A DNA stretch of 64,000 bases from an uncultured Flavobacteriales bacterium (GTDB lineage: Bacteria; Bacteroidota; Bacteroidia; Flavobacteriales_E; Vicingaceae): assembly GCA_905479995.1 (NCBI GenBank), contig CAJQON010000010.1:1-64000 (forward strand), in the 5' to 3' direction. The position numbers and the translations under genes are program-made. Below the pieces are notes generated by a model that ran no database searches, was not told where the DNA came from, and saw only the letters and a list, made by a program, of their open reading frames with translations. Below are positions 10,565 to 18,663 of the stretch, in pieces. Within the stretch, counting starts at the first letter, position 1. Every line of letters begins with the position of its first letter.

Positions 10565-12919
10565 ATGCGACTATTACCTATCAAAATCCTATTTTTTTTG
10601 AGTTGTTTTTTCACTACTCAAGTAATGTGTGGACAAAACGGTGTGTTTTTAAAGAATAATGGCCAAATTCTATTAAATTCTGGCGCAGTTTCCAATGAGG
10701 TGCTTTTTACGTTTAAGACCGAAAGTTTTGATGTATTTTTTCAAAAGAACAAGGTTAGTTATGTCTTTAAAAGAAGAAACAGTATTTCTCTTGTTGGACA
10801 AAATCCTACAGATAAAATTGATGTTGAAACAGAAATTTATCGACTAGACTTGGAGTTGTTATCGAGTAATTTGGATGTAAATATAATAGGAAAAAAGCCG
10901 ATAAGTTTAAATCAAAAGTGCTTGAACAGTTATGCATCTTCTATAGAAATTGGAGAAGGACATAAAGAGCTCATTTATAAAAATGTTTACAAGGGTATTG
11001 ACCTAGTTTTTTATGCTGATGATAAAGGGTTAAAGTATGATTTTATTGTTCATCCAAATGCAGACTATCAACAGATTAAGTTTAAATATAACGGAGGTCT
11101 CACAAATTTAATTGATAATCAAAAAATTTTAATTGAAACGCCTTTGGGGAATTTGATGGAAACCATTCCAGAGTCATATCAAACTATATTAGAAAAGAAA
11201 AAACATTGTAATGTTTTTTATGAATTAAATGAAGAACATGAAATAATTTTTAATGTAGGTGATTATGATAAGAATGAAAAGCTTATCATAGACCCTTGGG
11301 CTACTTTTGTTGGAGGAACCGATGTTGATGAAAGTTATAGCATTTACAATGACAGCCAATTTAACACTTATGTTACAGGAATTACTAGCAGCCTTAATTT
11401 TCCGGTAACTGTTGGTGTTTTGCAAACAGTAAAGCAGGGGCAATATGATGCTTTTTTAACAAAGCTTGATGCTACAGGAAATGTATTATGGTCAACTTTT
11501 TATGGAGGAATTGGAGATGAATTTGCTTATAAAATATTGGTAGACTCAGATGATAATCCTTATATAATTGGATATACCAACGGAAATGACATTTTGGTTA
11601 GTTCTTCAGGAGTTGCTCAGTCAAGTTCAAATGGTAGCTACGACTCATTTATTGTGAAATTAAATAGTGCTGGAAATTTTATTTGGGGAACTTATTTTGG
11701 AGGTTCTGGTGGAGAGTTTGTATTTTCAGCAGACATTGATTCTGATAACAATATTTTAGTTGGAGGATATACTTCAAGTACGGATATGCCTACAGTGAAT
11801 TCTTTTCAAGGAATAATGGGTGGTGCGCTTGATGCCTTTGTTGCAAAATTCGATTCTACTGGAAACTTATTATGGTCTACCTACTGTGGAGGAAGTAATT
11901 CTGAAGATGTGCATGCACTCCATGTTGACGACCAAGACAATGTAATTATTGCTGGAGAAACATATTCTTCCGATTTTCCAACAAGTTCGGGAGCTTATCA
12001 GGGATTAAATGCTGGAAATGCAGATGTTTTTGTGGTAAAATATACCAATTTAGGGAACAGAATTTTTGCTACCTATTTTGGTGGAATGAACAGGGAAGAT
12101 GCAAACGGACTGAATACTGATTTAAATGGAAATATTTATGTTGTTGGATATACCGAAAGTGCTAATTTCCCAATGTTAGGAACAACTCCTTATCAAACAA
12201 CCAAAAATGGAATGAAAGATGGTTTTGTTGCAAAATTTACTGGAGCTGGAGTCCCTACAAAATCTACATTTATAGGAGGTACAGATAATGATTGGTTTAC
12301 TGTTGCAGAGGTGAGCTCGGCACAAGAATTATATGTGGCTGGCTATACCAGTAGTTTAGATATGCCAATTATTTCAGTTCCTTATCAATTAAATAATATG
12401 GGTTTAACCGATGGAGTTTATTATAAATTAGACACTAATTTAACCCCTAATTATTCGACTTACTTTGGAGGTGTTTCTGCAGATTATACGCGAGACTTAA
12501 TATTGTCTGGCACTAAACCAACATTAACCTTTTGTGGGTTTACTTCAAGTCCAGATTTTCCAGTTACGACAAATGTTTTTCAAGATACTTTAGCAGGACA
12601 GTCTGACGCTTTTGTGTTTCAAACGGATAGTGTGTTCAATTTTGTTGCATCTGTTTCAGGGAGTTTTAAAACAAACAACTTGGCGACTATACATCCAAAT
12701 CCGTTTCACCAATATTTATATATAAGCATTAATAAGTGGAGTAAAAATGAGGTAGGGAGTATTATTTTTTATAGTGTTGATGGGAAAGAGATTCAACAAA
12801 ACAAACTGACATCAATAAACAATAAGGTTGATCTTAGTCATTTATCAAAAGGAATTTACATAGGAGTAATTCAGCGAGAAAATGGAGAGAGTCAAAGAGT
12901 TAAGTTAATTAAAAAGTAA
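10565..12919 (+). CDS. Secreted SBBP beta-propeller protein with T9SS type A sorting domain
   Basis: 784 residues with a signal peptide ending near residue 23 (FFTTQVMCGQ). Residues about 25-245 resemble the DUF7948-type N-terminal domain common in Bacteroidota (FLKNNGQ, then an IDLVFY stretch, then ending DPWATFVGG). Residues 245-680 hold SBBP-type repeats of about 55 residues with the recurring pattern DAFVAKFDSTGNLLWSTYxGG, expected to form a beta-propeller. The last 75 residues look like a type A T9SS sorting domain (HPNPF, then GKEI, then LSKGIYIGVI, ending KLIKK). The protein is probably secreted and attached to the surface; its ligand is unknown. It is divergent from the giant adhesin gene and convergent with the next gene across a shared terminator. 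Confidence 0.88.
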   Translation: MRLLPIKILFFLSCFFTTQVMCGQNGVFLKNNGQILLNSGAVSNEVLFTFKTESFDVFFQKNKVSYVFKRRNSISLVGQNPTDKIDVETEIYRLDLELLSSNLDVNIIGKKPISLNQKCLNSYASSIEIGEGHKELIYKNVYKGIDLVFYADDKGLKYDFIVHPNADYQQIKFKYNGGLTNLIDNQKILIETPLGNLMETIPESYQTILEKKKHCNVFYELNEEHEIIFNVGDYDKNEKLIIDPWATFVGGTDVDESYSIYNDSQFNTYVTGITSSLNFPVTVGVLQTVKQGQYDAFLTKLDATGNVLWSTFYGGIGDEFAYKILVDSDDNPYIIGYTNGNDILVSSSGVAQSSSNGSYDSFIVKLNSAGNFIWGTYFGGSGGEFVFSADIDSDNNILVGGYTSSTDMPTVNSFQGIMGGALDAFVAKFDSTGNLLWSTYCGGSNSEDVHALHVDDQDNVIIAGETYSSDFPTSSGAYQGLNAGNADVFVVKYTNLGNRIFATYFGGMNREDANGLNTDLNGNIYVVGYTESANFPMLGTTPYQTTKNGMKDGFVAKFTGAGVPTKSTFIGGTDNDWFTVAEVSSAQELYVAGYTSSLDMPIISVPYQLNNMGLTDGVYYKLDTNLTPNYSTYFGGVSADYTRDLILSGTKPTLTFCGFTSSPDFPVTTNVFQDTLAGQSDAFVFQTDSVFNFVASVSGSFKTNNLATIHPNPFHQYLYISINKWSKNEVGSIIFYSVDGKEIQQNKLTSINNKVDLSHLSKGIYIGVIQRENGESQRVKLIKK

Positions 12920-12921
12920 TG

Positions 12922-12955
12922 CAAAAAAAGCCTCGAAATTTCGAGGCTTTTTTTT
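12922..12955. terminator. Bidirectional Rho-independent terminator
   Basis: The 20-base palindrome AGCCTCGAAATTTCGAGGCT (12929-12948) is flanked by an A-run on the left and a T-run on the right. It can therefore terminate both the plus-strand gene ending at 12919 and the minus-strand gene ending at 12954, whose stop codon overlaps the T-run. Confidence 0.9.
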
Positions 12956-14204
12956 ACTTAACTAACTGTATTTTGTCTTGATAGTTGTGGGCATTTCCTT
13001 CAGCATCGGTAACAACCAATTGCCAAATGTAAATGCCTTCAGGCATTAATTGTCCTGTATTATTCATTTTACCATTCCAAGGCTCATATTTGTCTGCCGT
13101 TTTATAAACAACCGTACCAGCTACATTCATTATAGTCATTTCAAATCTTACGTCCCACTCTAATAAAGCTTTTGGAATGAACGTTTCATTATTGCCATCT
13201 TGGTTTGGAGAAAAAGCATCTGTAAGCAGAGTTACTTTATTCTTTATTTTAACCGACTTTTCTATTTTAGTAATACATCCATTTGAGCTTTCAGCACTTA
13301 AAGAAACAATGTGTAAACCTGTATTCTTGTAAATTGTTCTTGCTTTTGGTGATGAAGAACTTTCTCCATTTCCAAATGTCCATTTATACACGTTAGTACC
13401 AACAGCATTTTTAACATTAAATTTAGTAAACGGATATTTTAAGACGTTATCGTCATATTTTTTTGATTCCTCATTGTAGGTAAAATCAACTTTTGGACTA
13501 GGAAGAATACGCACAACATTCTCTTGTTTGCTTGTAAATTCTTGTCCGCTCATATTATCAGTTACAATTAACGAAACAGAATAAGTGTTACTTTCTGTAT
13601 AACGGTGCTTAGGATTTGCTTTGTTCGATGTAATTCCATCACCAAAATTCCATAAGTAAGACACAGATCTTTCATTGTCGCTTGATTCAAAACTTACAGA
13701 TTCTCCTAAACAAATGTTATTGTTGTACACAATAAATTCTGGTGTTATGTTTAATGAGCTAGTTTGATTTTGTATTGGAGCTTTTTCTGAAGTTGTAGTT
13801 TGATGTTCAGTTTCTACATTTTCTATTGATGTGTTTTGTTCAGGTTTTTGCTCATTTTCATTGTTCTCGCTAACTTCTATAACATTTGATTCGCTAATTT
13901 TTACTCTATTGTTTGCTAATACTTCTTCTTCATTAGTTGTTAGTGAGTTATCATTTCCAGCTTCTTCTTTTTGTTGTTCAATAGTTGGTACAACAGCCGT
14001 ATCAGTTGGCGTTGAGTTTGGTAAAATAAAATAGGTAAGTACACTTAAAACGGAAATTACAGCTGCAGCGCTAAAAATTTTCGTTTTAATTTTGGCAGAA
14101 CGAGCTGCATTTAGTTTTCCTTCCATCTCTGCCCAGTGGGCTTCGTTGTAAGGAACTTCAAACTGCTCCAGCTTTTGTTTTAGTATGTCGTTAAATTCAC
14201 TCAT
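12954..14204 (-). CDS. Anti-sigma-like membrane protein with PKD domains and T9SS type B sorting domain
   Basis: 416 residues with no cleavable signal peptide. Residues 1-42 are polar (FNDILKQKLEQFEVPYNEAHW) and predicted cytoplasmic. One membrane segment lies at about 43-62, followed by a long Glu/Asn-rich linker (65-150). Two PKD-like domains follow (YLWNFGDG near 190 and YKWTFGNG near 275). The end is a CHU_C/type B domain (FSPNQDGNNETFIP, then EPWNGK, then GIYIWQLVVTD). The gene overlaps the ECF sigma gene upstream by 8 bases, and a short cytoplasmic N-terminus plus one membrane helix is the usual architecture of anti-sigma factors. That role is inferred; I see no classical ASD or zinc-anti-sigma motif. 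The unusual point is that a membrane-anchored protein carries a T9SS sorting domain on the periplasmic side. Confidence 0.8.
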   Translation of the reverse strand: MSEFNDILKQKLEQFEVPYNEAHWAEMEGKLNAARSAKIKTKIFSAAAVISVLSVLTYFILPNSTPTDTAVVPTIEQQKEEAGNDNSLTTNEEEVLANNRVKISESNVIEVSENNENEQKPEQNTSIENVETEHQTTTSEKAPIQNQTSSLNITPEFIVYNNNICLGESVSFESSDNERSVSYLWNFGDGITSNKANPKHRYTESNTYSVSLIVTDNMSGQEFTSKQENVVRILPSPKVDFTYNEESKKYDDNVLKYPFTKFNVKNAVGTNVYKWTFGNGESSSSPKARTIYKNTGLHIVSLSAESSNGCITKIEKSVKIKNKVTLLTDAFSPNQDGNNETFIPKALLEWDVRFEMTIMNVAGTVVYKTADKYEPWNGKMNNTGQLMPEGIYIWQLVVTDAEGNAHNYQDKIQLVK

Positions 14205-14769
14205 TCTTTAATATACCTTCTTTTTCAAGAAGCATTTTTTTTAAGTTTTTTTTGGCTTTTGCCAGGTTTGATTTTGATGTACCTTCACTAATGTTTAGCT
14301 TTTCAGCAATTTCTTTGTGCTGAAAACCTTCTATAACATTAAGGTTAAAAACAGTTTGGTAAGCAGGGCTTAAAGCTTGAATGCATTCCATTATTACTTC
14401 TTCGCCAAACTGGCTATAAATAGAGTCAGGACTTTCCACTTTACTGTTTTCAAGAATATAGTTGTCTTCATCGTCCACCATAAAAACATTTTTCGTTTTT
14501 CTAAAATGGTCAATGGCAGTATTTACCATTATTCTTCTAATCCAACCTTCCAAAGAACCTTCAAAATTATACTTGTTTAAATTAGTATAAACCTTTACGA
14601 ATCCGTCTTGCAAAATATCTCTCGCATCTTCAGCATTTTTGGTGTATCTGTAACAAACGCCCATCATTTTACTGTAAAAAGTTTTATACAGTTCCTGCTG
14701 AGCCTTTCGATCACCGCTAACACATTTTTTTACAATGTTATCTAAAATATGCTGATCTTTAGGATCCAT
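14197..14769 (-). CDS. RNA polymerase ECF sigma-70 factor
   Basis: 190 residues with the two-domain ECF layout. Region 2 covers about residues 15-95 (QQELYKTFYSKMMGVCYRYT, ARDILQDGFVKVY, GWIRRIMVNTAIDHFRK). Region 4 covers about 125-180 (YQTVFNLNVIEGFQHKEIAE, then the HTH ISEGTSKSNLAKAKKNLKKML). It would direct RNA polymerase to a dedicated promoter set. Translation is probably coupled to the downstream membrane protein, which overlaps it by 8 bases. A perfect inverted repeat lies 40-60 bases upstream of its start. Confidence 0.93.
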   Translation of the reverse strand: MDPKDQHILDNIVKKCVSGDRKAQQELYKTFYSKMMGVCYRYTKNAEDARDILQDGFVKVYTNLNKYNFEGSLEGWIRRIMVNTAIDHFRKTKNVFMVDDEDNYILENSKVESPDSIYSQFGEEVIMECIQALSPAYQTVFNLNVIEGFQHKEIAEKLNISEGTSKSNLAKAKKNLKKMLLEKEGILKNE

Positions 14770-14808
14770 TAATTACATGAAAAGACGATGGTTACTAAAA
14801 TTGGTTGC

Positions 14809-14829
14809 CTTGTAACAAAACATTACAAG
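14809..14829. promoter_or_regulatory. Inverted repeat upstream of the sigma factor gene
   Basis: CTTGTAA (14809-14815) and TTACAAG (14823-14829) form perfect 7-base arms around a 7-base A-rich spacer. The element sits in the 115-base gap upstream of the sigma gene start at 14769. It could be an operator or part of an autoregulated promoter; no protein can be assigned from sequence. Confidence 0.4.
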
Positions 14830-14884
14830 CGAAAAGTAGTAATTCTTTTATGAATAGGAAAGCATTCTACTTACGTTTTAGCCT

Positions 14885-15841
14885 TTAAAATTTATAAGAT
14901 AAACCTACCCCAAGAATCTCTTTAAACTGTGTTCTAGGACCTACGGCATCAACAATGCCATCTCCGTTGTTATCTATGGCTATATTAATGTCGTGATCGT
15001 AAATTAACTGGGTAGAAATAGTCGCTGAAATATACTTGTTCACCTTCATGGCAATTAGTACTTCCCAGTTTACATCAATATGATCTGGTTCTTCCACATA
15101 GTTAGAAAATAGTTCTAATTTCGTTTGTAAATTCACATTTTTCATTACATCTTTTTTTAGCAAAGCCCTTAAGTATCCACCATATTCCGATCGAATAGTT
15201 TTTCCGTTACTTACAAGAACTCCTAAGTCATTAAACTCAGCAGGATCAACACCATATGCTCCGGCATCGGCCAAAGTTTGATCGTTAACTATTGTAATCT
15301 TAGAAGTCAATGGAGAAACAAACATGGTAAAGACTTCACTTGGCTTATAATCTAATCCAATTGCACCTAAGACATAGGCTGGAGCTAAAAAATTAGAAAT
15401 TTCAGTTGAATCATCAGGATAATTATATCCTGCTGTCATTTGAGATTTAAAGTTAATTAGGCCAGCATAATACCAATTTTTAAAAGCTTTTTGACCGTAT
15501 TTTGAGGTGAAATCTATCTTATCATCTGTCTTTCTAATGTCAGCATCTCCTTGCTGGAGAAGTCCGTATGCCAAATCAAGTGAATTGTCCCAAGTAGAGT
15601 TTCCTTTTTTTAAATTGGCAAAAAGACTTACAAGGCCATTTACCGAAACGGAATTTTCTCCACCTGCCGACCAATTGGTTAAACTAGTTTGGGTTAGATT
15701 TAACGAAAACACACCTCCTGTTTTCCAACCATCAAGAGAATCAGTAGTTTGTTTTTTTAAATTCTCTTCAACTTCAGTTGTTTGTGCTTGTGTAACATTG
15801 GTTGTAAAAAGAACAACCATAGCGATAATAAAAACCTTCAT
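14885..15841 (-). CDS. DUF3078 outer-membrane beta-barrel protein
   Basis: 318 residues with a signal peptide (MKVFIIAMVVLFTTNVTQAQ). The segment GWKTGGVFSLNLTQTSLTNWSAGGENS, followed by WDNSLDLAYGLLQQG, is the hallmark of the DUF3078 family, which is restricted to Bacteroidota. The rest alternates aromatic and polar residues as in an outer-membrane barrel and ends in an aromatic residue (YKF), which suits barrel assembly. The function of the family is unknown. The gene follows the MscS gene by 12 bases and is probably co-transcribed with it. Confidence 0.88.
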   Translation of the reverse strand: MKVFIIAMVVLFTTNVTQAQTTEVEENLKKQTTDSLDGWKTGGVFSLNLTQTSLTNWSAGGENSVSVNGLVSLFANLKKGNSTWDNSLDLAYGLLQQGDADIRKTDDKIDFTSKYGQKAFKNWYYAGLINFKSQMTAGYNYPDDSTEISNFLAPAYVLGAIGLDYKPSEVFTMFVSPLTSKITIVNDQTLADAGAYGVDPAEFNDLGVLVSNGKTIRSEYGGYLRALLKKDVMKNVNLQTKLELFSNYVEEPDHIDVNWEVLIAMKVNKYISATISTQLIYDHDINIAIDNNGDGIVDAVGPRTQFKEILGVGLSYKF

Positions 15842-15853
15842 AATAATACGTGC

Positions 15854-16675
15854 TTATTTTTTATGTAAATGAACATCCATTTGGGGATAAGGGATGTTTA
15901 ATCCTTCTTTGTCAAAGGTGTTATATACTTTTTCGTTCATATCAAAAAATACAGCCCAATAATCAGGACTTTTTACCCAGGCTCTAACTGCAAAGTTTAC
16001 AGAGCTATCTGCCAGCTCAGAAACTGCAACAAAAGGAGCGTCAGCATTTGGAGCCTTTAAAATTCTATCATCTTCATTCATTAGTCTTAAAAGCACTTCT
16101 TTAGCATCTTTTGTTTGATCACCATAACCAATTCCAAAAGTCCAATCTACCCTTCTATTTTCTTCAGACGAGTAATTTATCATTGATGAATTAGATAATC
16201 CTCCATTAGGAATAATGATTGTTTTATTATCGGGTGTTTTTAATATGGTATTAAATATTTGAATTTCAGAAACTGATCCAATGTGACCTTGAGCTTCAAT
16301 AACATCGCCATTTTTAAAAGGTTTAAAGATTAGAATCATAACTCCACCAGCAAAATTTTGAAGTGTTCCAGAAAGTGCCATACCAACAGCCAAACCAGCA
16401 GCTCCTAAAATAGCAACAAACGAAGTCATCTCAATGCCAAGCATTCCTAAAACGCTAATGACCAACATTACTTTTAAGAGTGCTCCAATTATTCCTTTTA
16501 AAAACGGTTTTAAAGAGGCGTCAATAGACCTTTTCTCTAGTACTTTTTCAAGCGACTTAACCAAAAGCTTTATTACAAGGCCACCAATAACCCAAACGAG
16601 TATGGCTCCCACCAGTTTTGGCCCGTAGTTAATTATTAAATCAATTCCTTGATCGTAGTATTTATCCCAGTTCAT
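15854..16675 (-). CDS. MscS-family small-conductance mechanosensitive channel
   Basis: 273 residues. Three membrane segments lie at about residues 15-40, 65-85 and 88-115. The pore-lining third helix carries the Gly/Ala pattern GAAGLAVGMALSGTLQNFAGGVMIL. The cytoplasmic beta domain follows (FKPFKNGDVIEAQGHIGSVSEIQIFNT, then IIIPNGGLSNSSMINYS). This is the compact MscS type, which opens under membrane tension to release solutes during osmotic downshock. It lies just upstream of the DUF3078 gene in the same direction. Confidence 0.95.
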   Translation of the reverse strand: MNWDKYYDQGIDLIINYGPKLVGAILVWVIGGLVIKLLVKSLEKVLEKRSIDASLKPFLKGIIGALLKVMLVISVLGMLGIEMTSFVAILGAAGLAVGMALSGTLQNFAGGVMILIFKPFKNGDVIEAQGHIGSVSEIQIFNTILKTPDNKTIIIPNGGLSNSSMINYSSEENRRVDWTFGIGYGDQTKDAKEVLLRLMNEDDRILKAPNADAPFVAVSELADSSVNFAVRAWVKSPDYWAVFFDMNEKVYNTFDKEGLNIPYPQMDVHLHKK

Positions 16676-16771
16676 AAGTTTAAATTTTGAACAAAAATAA
16701 TGCTTTAAACTAACTTGTAAAATGTTTTTGGTTGAAGAAATTCAGTTATTAAATGAAAAGATATTGGAATC

Positions 16772-17698
16772 TTATTTTAGGGTAAACTTAGTTTTGCCAA
16801 TGTCAACACCATCAGCATAAACAACTACATTGTATTCTCCAACAGGAAAATCGGTTGTTTTTTTCCAATCGATAGAGAGTGTTGCGGCTTGGTTTTTATA
16901 GTTTAGTTGTTGTTTACAGCTGAATAACCCTCTAACTCCATTAAAATCAAACTTGTTACTGTCGTCTGTTTTTTCTGACAATACTTTTCCATCAGGAGTT
17001 AAAATCCTTACGTAAATCCACTTCTTACCAGGCACAGTTATAGCATTTTTTTGAATTACAAAATCTGTTCTAATCTTATCGGTTTTTTTAATTCTGTCAG
17101 TTGCTTTACCAGTATTGTTACTCTTTACATGTATTCCATACGATTTTAAACCACTCGTTTTTAAATAAGAGGCCACTGTAACAATGTCATTTAAATCATC
17201 ATTTTTTTCAGTTAAATTTTTGGTTTTGGTTTTTTCAGAAGTAAGTTCTCCTTTCACAACTGTGTTTTCTTCTTTTAAAATGCCATTGGCAGTATTTAAA
17301 GAATCTATTTGAACAACATAACCTTTCATAATTGTTCTTAGGGTTTCTGTTTCTTTACGTAATTTGTGAATGGTCCAGTTTTTACCTCTGGCGGCTTTCA
17401 GTAACTTTTCAATTTCTGCTTTTTGCCCTTCTAATTCTGAATTAAGTACTTCATTGTTGGTTTCCATTTCTTCATATTGTGCCAACATTTTTTCTAAATC
17501 TAAGGTAACTTGGTCTCTTTCGCTGCTTACTTCGTTGTAAGCAATTTCACCAGTATCAATTTGTTTTTGAAGATTTAAGTTTTGCCATATTAAAAACCCA
17601 CAGAAACACAGTAAAAGTAGGGTTACAACAATTAAAAACTTATTGGTTTTGTTTCCGGTGCTTTTTGGCGCAGAAGTATGATCAGCTTGATTATCCAT
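16772..17698 (-). CDS. Single-pass membrane protein with periplasmic coiled coil
   Basis: 308 residues. A short polar N-terminus is followed by one membrane helix (about 22-44, FLIVVTLLLLCFCGFLIW). A long heptad-rich coiled coil spans about 45-175 (LEKMLAQYEEMETNNEVLN and onward). The C-terminal domain of about 130 residues (SGLKSYGIHVKSN to the end VDIGKTKFTLK) has beta-sandwich character. I do not recognise a named family. The topology suggests a periplasmic or envelope-spanning structural or scaffold protein. It has its own candidate promoter at 17722-17755. Confidence 0.8.
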   Translation of the reverse strand: MDNQADHTSAPKSTGNKTNKFLIVVTLLLLCFCGFLIWQNLNLQKQIDTGEIAYNEVSSERDQVTLDLEKMLAQYEEMETNNEVLNSELEGQKAEIEKLLKAARGKNWTIHKLRKETETLRTIMKGYVVQIDSLNTANGILKEENTVVKGELTSEKTKTKNLTEKNDDLNDIVTVASYLKTSGLKSYGIHVKSNNTGKATDRIKKTDKIRTDFVIQKNAITVPGKKWIYVRILTPDGKVLSEKTDDSNKFDFNGVRGLFSCKQQLNYKNQAATLSIDWKKTTDFPVGEYNVVVYADGVDIGKTKFTLK

Positions 17699-17721
17699 TT
17701 TAAAACTTAATTTTATTAATT

Positions 17722-17755
17722 CAAAGTTAGTTGTAAACCAAACTAACTATACAAA
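17722..17755 (-). promoter_or_regulatory. Promoter of the coiled-coil membrane protein gene
   Basis: On the minus strand, TTTG (17755-17752), a 22-base spacer and TAACTTTG (17729-17722) match the Bacteroidota promoter layout TTG-N17-23-TAnnTTTG. The -7 element ends 23 bases before the ATG at 17698. Confidence 0.6.
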
Positions 17756-17776
17756 TACACTTTAAAGTTATACATA

Positions 17777-17790
17777 TATACATGTGTATA
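17777..17790. promoter_or_regulatory. 14-base palindrome in front of comF
   Basis: TATACATGTGTATA has perfect 6-base arms around TG and ends 10 bases before the comF start codon. It could be an operator or simply an AT-rich palindrome. Confidence 0.3.
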
Positions 17791-17800
17791 AAGCGAACTT

Positions 17801-18475
17801 ATGTTAAACGACTTTTTTAACTTAATATTTCCTAGAATATGTGCAGGCTGTTCTAATCCTCTTTTAAAAAGTGAGGCATTAATTTGTTTGCACTGTAAGT
17901 TAACTTTGCCAAAAACCAATTATCATTTGGATGAGACCAACCCTTTGAATGCTATTTTTTGGGGAAGAGTTCAAATAGAAATGATAGCATCAATGTATCT
18001 TTATAGTAAAGAAAGTCGGGTGCAAAGCCTTTTACATGAACTAAAGTATAAAGGAAATGAAGCGCTCGGGAAAGAGTTAGGAGTGCTTTATGGCCAGGAG
18101 TTAAAAGAATCGAATTTATATAAGCAAGTAGCAGTAATTGTGCCTGTTCCCCTTCACAACTCTAAATTAAAACAACGTGGTTATAATCAAAGTGAAAGTT
18201 TTGCAGAAGGTTTGTCTAAAACGTTAAACATTCCAATTGATACCGTTGGACTGTATAGAAAAGTTGCATCTAACACGCAAACTAATAAAACAAGGTACAA
18301 TCGTTGGCAAAATGTGGGAGAAATTTTTGAACTTAAACCCGATCATCAACTGTCAGGAAAGTGCATTTTATTGGTAGATGATGTAATAACAACTGGAGCA
18401 ACAGTTGAAGCCTGTGCCGTAAAGCTGTTGGAGCAGAACTGTACTGTTTTGGTAGCTACAATAGCCTGCGCATAA
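17801..18475 (+). CDS. comF: ComF-family phosphoribosyltransferase-like protein
   Basis: 224 residues. The N-terminus has two CxxC pairs (Cys14/Cys17 and Cys29/Cys32), a probable zinc site typical of ComF. Residues 188-201 form the PRPP-binding motif of type I phosphoribosyltransferases (ILLVDDVITTGAT). The central segment VPVPLHNSKLKQRGYNQSE is also characteristic. ComF proteins are linked to uptake of transforming DNA, but the enzymatic substrate is not established. The gene is monocistronic with a strong terminator after it. Confidence 0.93.
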   Translation: MLNDFFNLIFPRICAGCSNPLLKSEALICLHCKLTLPKTNYHLDETNPLNAIFWGRVQIEMIASMYLYSKESRVQSLLHELKYKGNEALGKELGVLYGQELKESNLYKQVAVIVPVPLHNSKLKQRGYNQSESFAEGLSKTLNIPIDTVGLYRKVASNTQTNKTRYNRWQNVGEIFELKPDHQLSGKCILLVDDVITTGATVEACAVKLLEQNCTVLVATIACA

Positions 18476-18481
18476 AAAAAT

Positions 18482-18509
18482 AGAGACCTCTGGATGAGGT
18501 CTCTTTTTT
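18482..18509 (+). terminator. Rho-independent terminator of comF
   Basis: AGAGACCTC (18482-18490), a 5-base loop and GAGGTCTCT (18496-18504) form a perfect 9-bp stem that runs into a T-tract ending at 18509. Confidence 0.9.
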
Positions 18510-18586
18510 GCACTAACTAAACAGGTGGGTTTGTTATAGGAGGTAATATTATATTTCAAAAGTAGGTTCGATTATTAGTTTAGATT

Positions 18587-18622
18587 GTTAAATGCACGTT
18601 AACAAATGTTAAAAAGTGTTAA
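18587..18622 (+). promoter_or_regulatory. Four helically phased GTTAA direct repeats (candidate response-regulator box)
   Basis: GTTAA begins at 18587, 18598, 18608 and 18618, spaced 11, 10 and 10 bases, so all copies face the same side of the helix. The array lies about 40-75 bases upstream of the sensor kinase gene and just upstream of its candidate -7 element. OmpR-family regulators typically bind tandem direct repeats with 10-11 base spacing. Autoregulation by the OmpR-type product of the second gene is the likely explanation. Confidence 0.55.
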
Positions 18623-18649
18623 CATACCGCTATGCCTTATGTTTAAATG

Positions 18650-18657
18650 TATTTTTG
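18650..18657 (+). promoter_or_regulatory. Candidate -7 element (TATTTTTG) of the two-component operon
   Basis: TATTTTTG matches TAnnTTTG and ends 6 bases before the ATG at 18664. This would give a very short or absent 5' leader. No TTG is seen at the proper distance upstream; the GTTAA array occupies that region, as expected for an activator-dependent promoter. Confidence 0.45.
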
Positions 18658-18663
18658 TTATGA

